Shown here in pieces: positions 61,911-64,000 of a stretch of 64,000 bases of DNA. The notes under the pieces are model-generated. The model did not search any database and was not told the DNA's origin. It worked only from the letters and a program-made list of their open reading frames with translations. Numbering within the stretch: position 1 is the first letter of the stretch; every line of letters starts with the position of its first letter. The stretch is from Paraburkholderia silvatlantica. GTDB taxonomy: Bacteria > Pseudomonadota > Gammaproteobacteria > Burkholderiales > Burkholderiaceae. The DNA lies in the NCBI RefSeq assembly GCF_003096715.1, contig NZ_QEOL01000003.1:372001-436000 (forward strand), given 5' to 3'. Position numbers and translations under genes: made by a program.

Positions 61911-62837
61911 TCAATAGCCGCGCGTCCGGTCGATCAGGCCGAGCATCGGCAAACCGTCGCGGTGGCGGCGGATGTTCTCGAGCACGACATCGACGGCCGT
62001 TTCGGGGCGCGTGGCGCTCGCAATGTGGGGCGTGAGGCGCACGCGCGGATGTGTCCAGAACGGATGTTCGGGCGGCAGCGGCTCGGGATCGGCCACATCG
62101 AGAATCGCGTTGCGCAGATGACCACGGTCGAGCGCATCGAGCAGCGCCGGTTGGTCCAGTTGCGGCCCGCGCCCGACGTTGATGAACGACGCGCCCCGCG
62201 GCAGCTTCGCGAAGAGCGTGGCGTCGAGCAGGCCGCGCGTCGCTTCCGTGAGCGGCAGCAGGCAGACGAGGATATCGGTGCGGGCGAGGAACGCGTCGAG
62301 CGCCTCGGCGCCCGCGTAGCATTGCACGCCGGGCAAGGTGCGCGGCGAGCGGCTCCAGCCCGCGCAGGCAAAGCCGAAGAGGCGCAGGCGTTCGAGCACC
62401 GCGCTGCCCAGCATGCCGAGTCCCAGCACGCCCACGCGGCGCGACGCGGCGGGGCGCACCGGCAGGGCGCGCCACACGCGCTGCTGCTGTTGCAAGGCGT
62501 AGTCGAACAGATCGCGGTGGATGGTCAGGACCGACTGCGTCGCATACTCGACCATCCCTTCGACGATGCCCGGCTCGATCATCCGCACCACGGCGATGTG
62601 CTCAGGCACACCCGAGAGATCGAACTGGTCGATGCCCGCGCCCACGGAAAAGATCACTTCGAGATTGGGCAGCGTGCGCGCGGGGTCGTCGGGCGGCTGC
62701 CACGCCGCGAGATAACGCACGTCGGCGGCCTCGCCGGTATCGGGCCAAAGGCGGAAAGGGATCTCGGGAGCCTTGAGCGCGAAGAGCTGCGCCCATTGCT
62801 TGCCGCGCTCGGGGTCGGCCTTGTAGAGGAGCGTCAT
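61911..62837 (-). CDS. GhrA-like glyoxylate/hydroxypyruvate reductase
   Basis: A D-isomer-specific 2-hydroxyacid dehydrogenase of 308 residues. NAD motif GVLGLGMLGSAVLERL, catalytic Arg in INVGRGPQLDQ, Glu in DPEPLPPEHPFW and His in LTPHIASATRP. The E. coli GhrA-type N-terminus (ALKAPEIPFRLWP) supports glyoxylate or hydroxypyruvate as substrate. AGGAG lies 4-5 bases before the ATG. It follows the GNAT copy B gene by 17 bases in the same direction. Glyoxylate from aceA would be a plausible substrate. Confidence 0.9.
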   Translation of the reverse strand: MTLLYKADPERGKQWAQLFALKAPEIPFRLWPDTGEAADVRYLAAWQPPDDPARTLPNLEVIFSVGAGIDQFDLSGVPEHIAVVRMIEPGIVEGMVEYATQSVLTIHRDLFDYALQQQQRVWRALPVRPAASRRVGVLGLGMLGSAVLERLRLFGFACAGWSRSPRTLPGVQCYAGAEALDAFLARTDILVCLLPLTEATRGLLDATLFAKLPRGASFINVGRGPQLDQPALLDALDRGHLRNAILDVADPEPLPPEHPFWTHPRVRLTPHIASATRPETAVDVVLENIRRHRDGLPMLGLIDRTRGY

Positions 62838-62854
62838 GAAGGCGGTTCCCGCGC

Positions 62855-63730
62855 TCAGCCTAGCGCCTGATTGACGATGGCGAATTGCAGCACGGCCGGA
62901 TCGTGCGCGGGCTCGCCGTTGCGCGCCATCTTCGCGACCGTGTCGACGCGCGCGAGGCCGATCGATTCGAGCCAGGGGCCGAGGCCCTGCTCGTCGGGCG
63001 TATCGAGCCGCGTGAAGGCGCCTGCGTTGGCGGCGAGGCGGTCGGCGATCAGCGCTTTGGCGCGCTGCATGTGCAGGCCGTCGTCGGCAGCGACGGCCAC
63101 CGGACCGATCGCATGGCCGCGGCCGAACGGGCGCAGCAGCGCAAAGCCGCGCACCGTGTCGCCGCGCACCAGCGCGACGCCCCGGGACACATCGAGCAGC
63201 GGCGGCACGAGTGCGCTGCGGTCGAGTCCGCTCGCGCGCGACGCGAGTTCGATGAGGCGCGGCGTGTCGCCCGGTTCGAGCGGCCGCAGGCGCTCGCCCG
63301 GCGGCGGCTCGACAATGGGCGCCGTAAAGCTGTCGCCCTGGTGCTGGTGCAGCAGGCCAATCTTCCTGAAGCCGAGCTTTTCGTAGAGCGGCTCGCCTGC
63401 CTCGGTGGCATGCAGCACGGTCATGCGCGTGCCAAGCGCTTCGAGCAGGCGCTCCATCAGCATCCGGCCGATGCCGCGGCCTTGCTCGCCGGCCGAGACG
63501 ATCACGAGCCCAAGCGTCGCACCCTGCTCGCCCCAGGGCCAGCACAGCGCCGTGCCCACCACGGTCTTGCCTTCGCGAACCACGAAGCCGTGCCCGGCCG
63601 CGGCGGCGAAACGCCAGTCGTCGCTGCGATGGGGCCAACGGAATTGCAGGGAAAGCGCGTGGGCGCCCTCGATGTCGGATTCGGTGAAAGTCTCGCAGAC
63701 GAGGCTCGAGGACGCGGGCTGGCCGGACAC
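62855..63730 (-). CDS. Two-domain GNAT acetyltransferase (copy B)
   Basis: A 291-residue paralogue of the GNAT at 43032-43904. Acetyl-CoA loop VSAGEQGRGIGRMLMERLL; the second domain contains RLIELASRASGLDRSALVPP and FALLRPFGRGHAIGPVAV. GTG start with AAGGAG 7 bases upstream. Shared strings such as HQHQG, GERLRP and ANAG with copy A show common origin. It probably forms an operon with the GhrA-like gene. Acceptor unknown. Confidence 0.9.
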   Translation of the reverse strand: MSGQPASSSLVCETFTESDIEGAHALSLQFRWPHRSDDWRFAAAAGHGFVVREGKTVVGTALCWPWGEQGATLGLVIVSAGEQGRGIGRMLMERLLEALGTRMTVLHATEAGEPLYEKLGFRKIGLLHQHQGDSFTAPIVEPPPGERLRPLEPGDTPRLIELASRASGLDRSALVPPLLDVSRGVALVRGDTVRGFALLRPFGRGHAIGPVAVAADDGLHMQRAKALIADRLAANAGAFTRLDTPDEQGLGPWLESIGLARVDTVAKMARNGEPAHDPAVLQFAIVNQALG

Positions 63731-63828
63731 GGAGGGCTCCTTGGTCGGAATTTCGATGGCTCACTTTGACAGGACGCGCGTGCCGGGAATAGGACGATCC
63801 TGCTGCGCGGCCGATCGAATCCGGGTTT

Positions 63829-63876
63829 GAGTCCGCTCCTGAGTCCGCCTGCGTGTCCGCCTGTGCGTCCGCCAAT
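63829..63876. repeat. Degenerate 12-bp tandem repeat, four units
   Basis: Units GAGTCCGCTCCT, GAGTCCGCCTGC, GTGTCCGCCTGT and GCGTCCGCCAAT follow each other without gaps, directly beyond the stop of the BON-domain gene (minus strand). Possibly a slippage-made spacer. Confidence 0.6.
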
Positions 63877-64000
63877 CAAGGTCCGCTGCCGCGGGCCGTA
63901 CGTACCGTCAAGTGGTTCGACACCGAGGTGACGCCGCGCACCGAGCCGGCCGCGTCGCCGGCCCGCGCGATCTGTGACTGGTGCGGTACCGACCCCGTCA
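63876..64000 (-). CDS. BON-domain protein, C-terminal end (5' part outside window)
   Basis: The last 40 residues of a minus-strand gene entering from the right edge. They read as the end of a BON domain: GSVPHQSQIARAGDAAGSVR, then GVTSVSNHLTVR before a short tail and TGA at 63876-63878. BON proteins (OsmY-like) are usually exported and bind phospholipid or stabilise the envelope under stress. N-terminus and signal peptide cannot be judged. Confidence 0.7.
   Translation of the reverse strand, partial: TGSVPHQSQIARAGDAAGSVRGVTSVSNHLTVRTARGSGP

Noticed and set aside
63853..64000. Plus-strand frame ending AICDWCGTDPV, which recalls the start of DNA-3-methyladenine glycosylase I
   Set aside because: No start with a ribosome site, begins within the 12-bp repeats, and the minus strand here encodes a convincing BON-domain end.

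Overview
The window is 64 kb of GC-rich (roughly two thirds GC) proteobacterial chromosome. Codon use is strongly G/C-ending throughout. The gene content (isocitrate lyase of the long KQCGH type, D-tartrate dehydratase beside DctA, ketone-body genes, many LysR/AraC/Lrp regulators, several GNATs, a chemoreceptor with a sigma-28-like promoter) fits a metabolically versatile Burkholderiales member of the Burkholderia/Paraburkholderia/Caballeronia group. That assignment is inference from protein style, not a database result. I saw no rRNA, tRNA, CRISPR array, transposase or prophage gene. The window looks like native chromosome rich in catabolic genes.

Layout. 1-5.2 kb: the 5' part of a patatin-like gene, a 14-TM-type drug exporter, and a minus-strand operon adc - hbdH - patatin for acetoacetate/3-hydroxybutyrate metabolism. 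5.8-9.5 kb: a membrane hybrid histidine kinase and a LuxR-type response regulator with overlapping stop codons, then two small unknown genes. 9.6-16.8 kb: a GST plus a three-domain PNPOx/FNR/ferredoxin fusion under a divergent LysR, a FAD monooxygenase, an orphan fucosyltransferase-like protein and a LolA-like protein. 16.9-22.2 kb: an SRPBCC protein, a 52-residue small protein, and an AttEFGH-like set (ABC ATPase, FtsX-type permease, AttH-like lipocalin). 22.3-24.5 kb: GNAT/OsmC pair and small genes. 24.5-28.8 kb: aceA with a strong terminator and a candidate operator, an SDR and an aldo/keto reductase. 28.8-32.5 kb: D-tartrate module (dctA, tarD, divergent LysR). 32.6-45.6 kb: epimerase, Cys/Met PLP enzyme, RcnB-like protein, chemoreceptor, LRR-protein kinase, radical SAM protein, VOC protein, periplasmic binding protein, small unknowns, GNAT and aldehyde dehydrogenase.

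45.9-61.7 kb is the most coherent unit: two facing gene sets that look like one catabolic island. The plus-strand set has HAD hydrolase, PuuB/DadA-like oxidase, peptide/opine-type ABC transporter (binding protein, two permeases, one fused double ATPase), an HcnABC/opine-oxidase-type three-subunit flavoenzyme and a one-domain AraC-type protein, mostly with 4-bp ATGA overlaps. The minus-strand set has class III aminotransferase, Lrp/AsnC regulator, semialdehyde-type dehydrogenase, AstE/aspartoacylase-like deacylase and a cupin. Taken together the genes suggest import and oxidation of an N-substituted amino acid or amine, deacylation, transamination to a semialdehyde and oxidation to an acid. The substrate cannot be read from the sequence. 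The window closes with a GhrA-like reductase, a second copy of the two-domain GNAT and the 3' end of a BON-domain gene.
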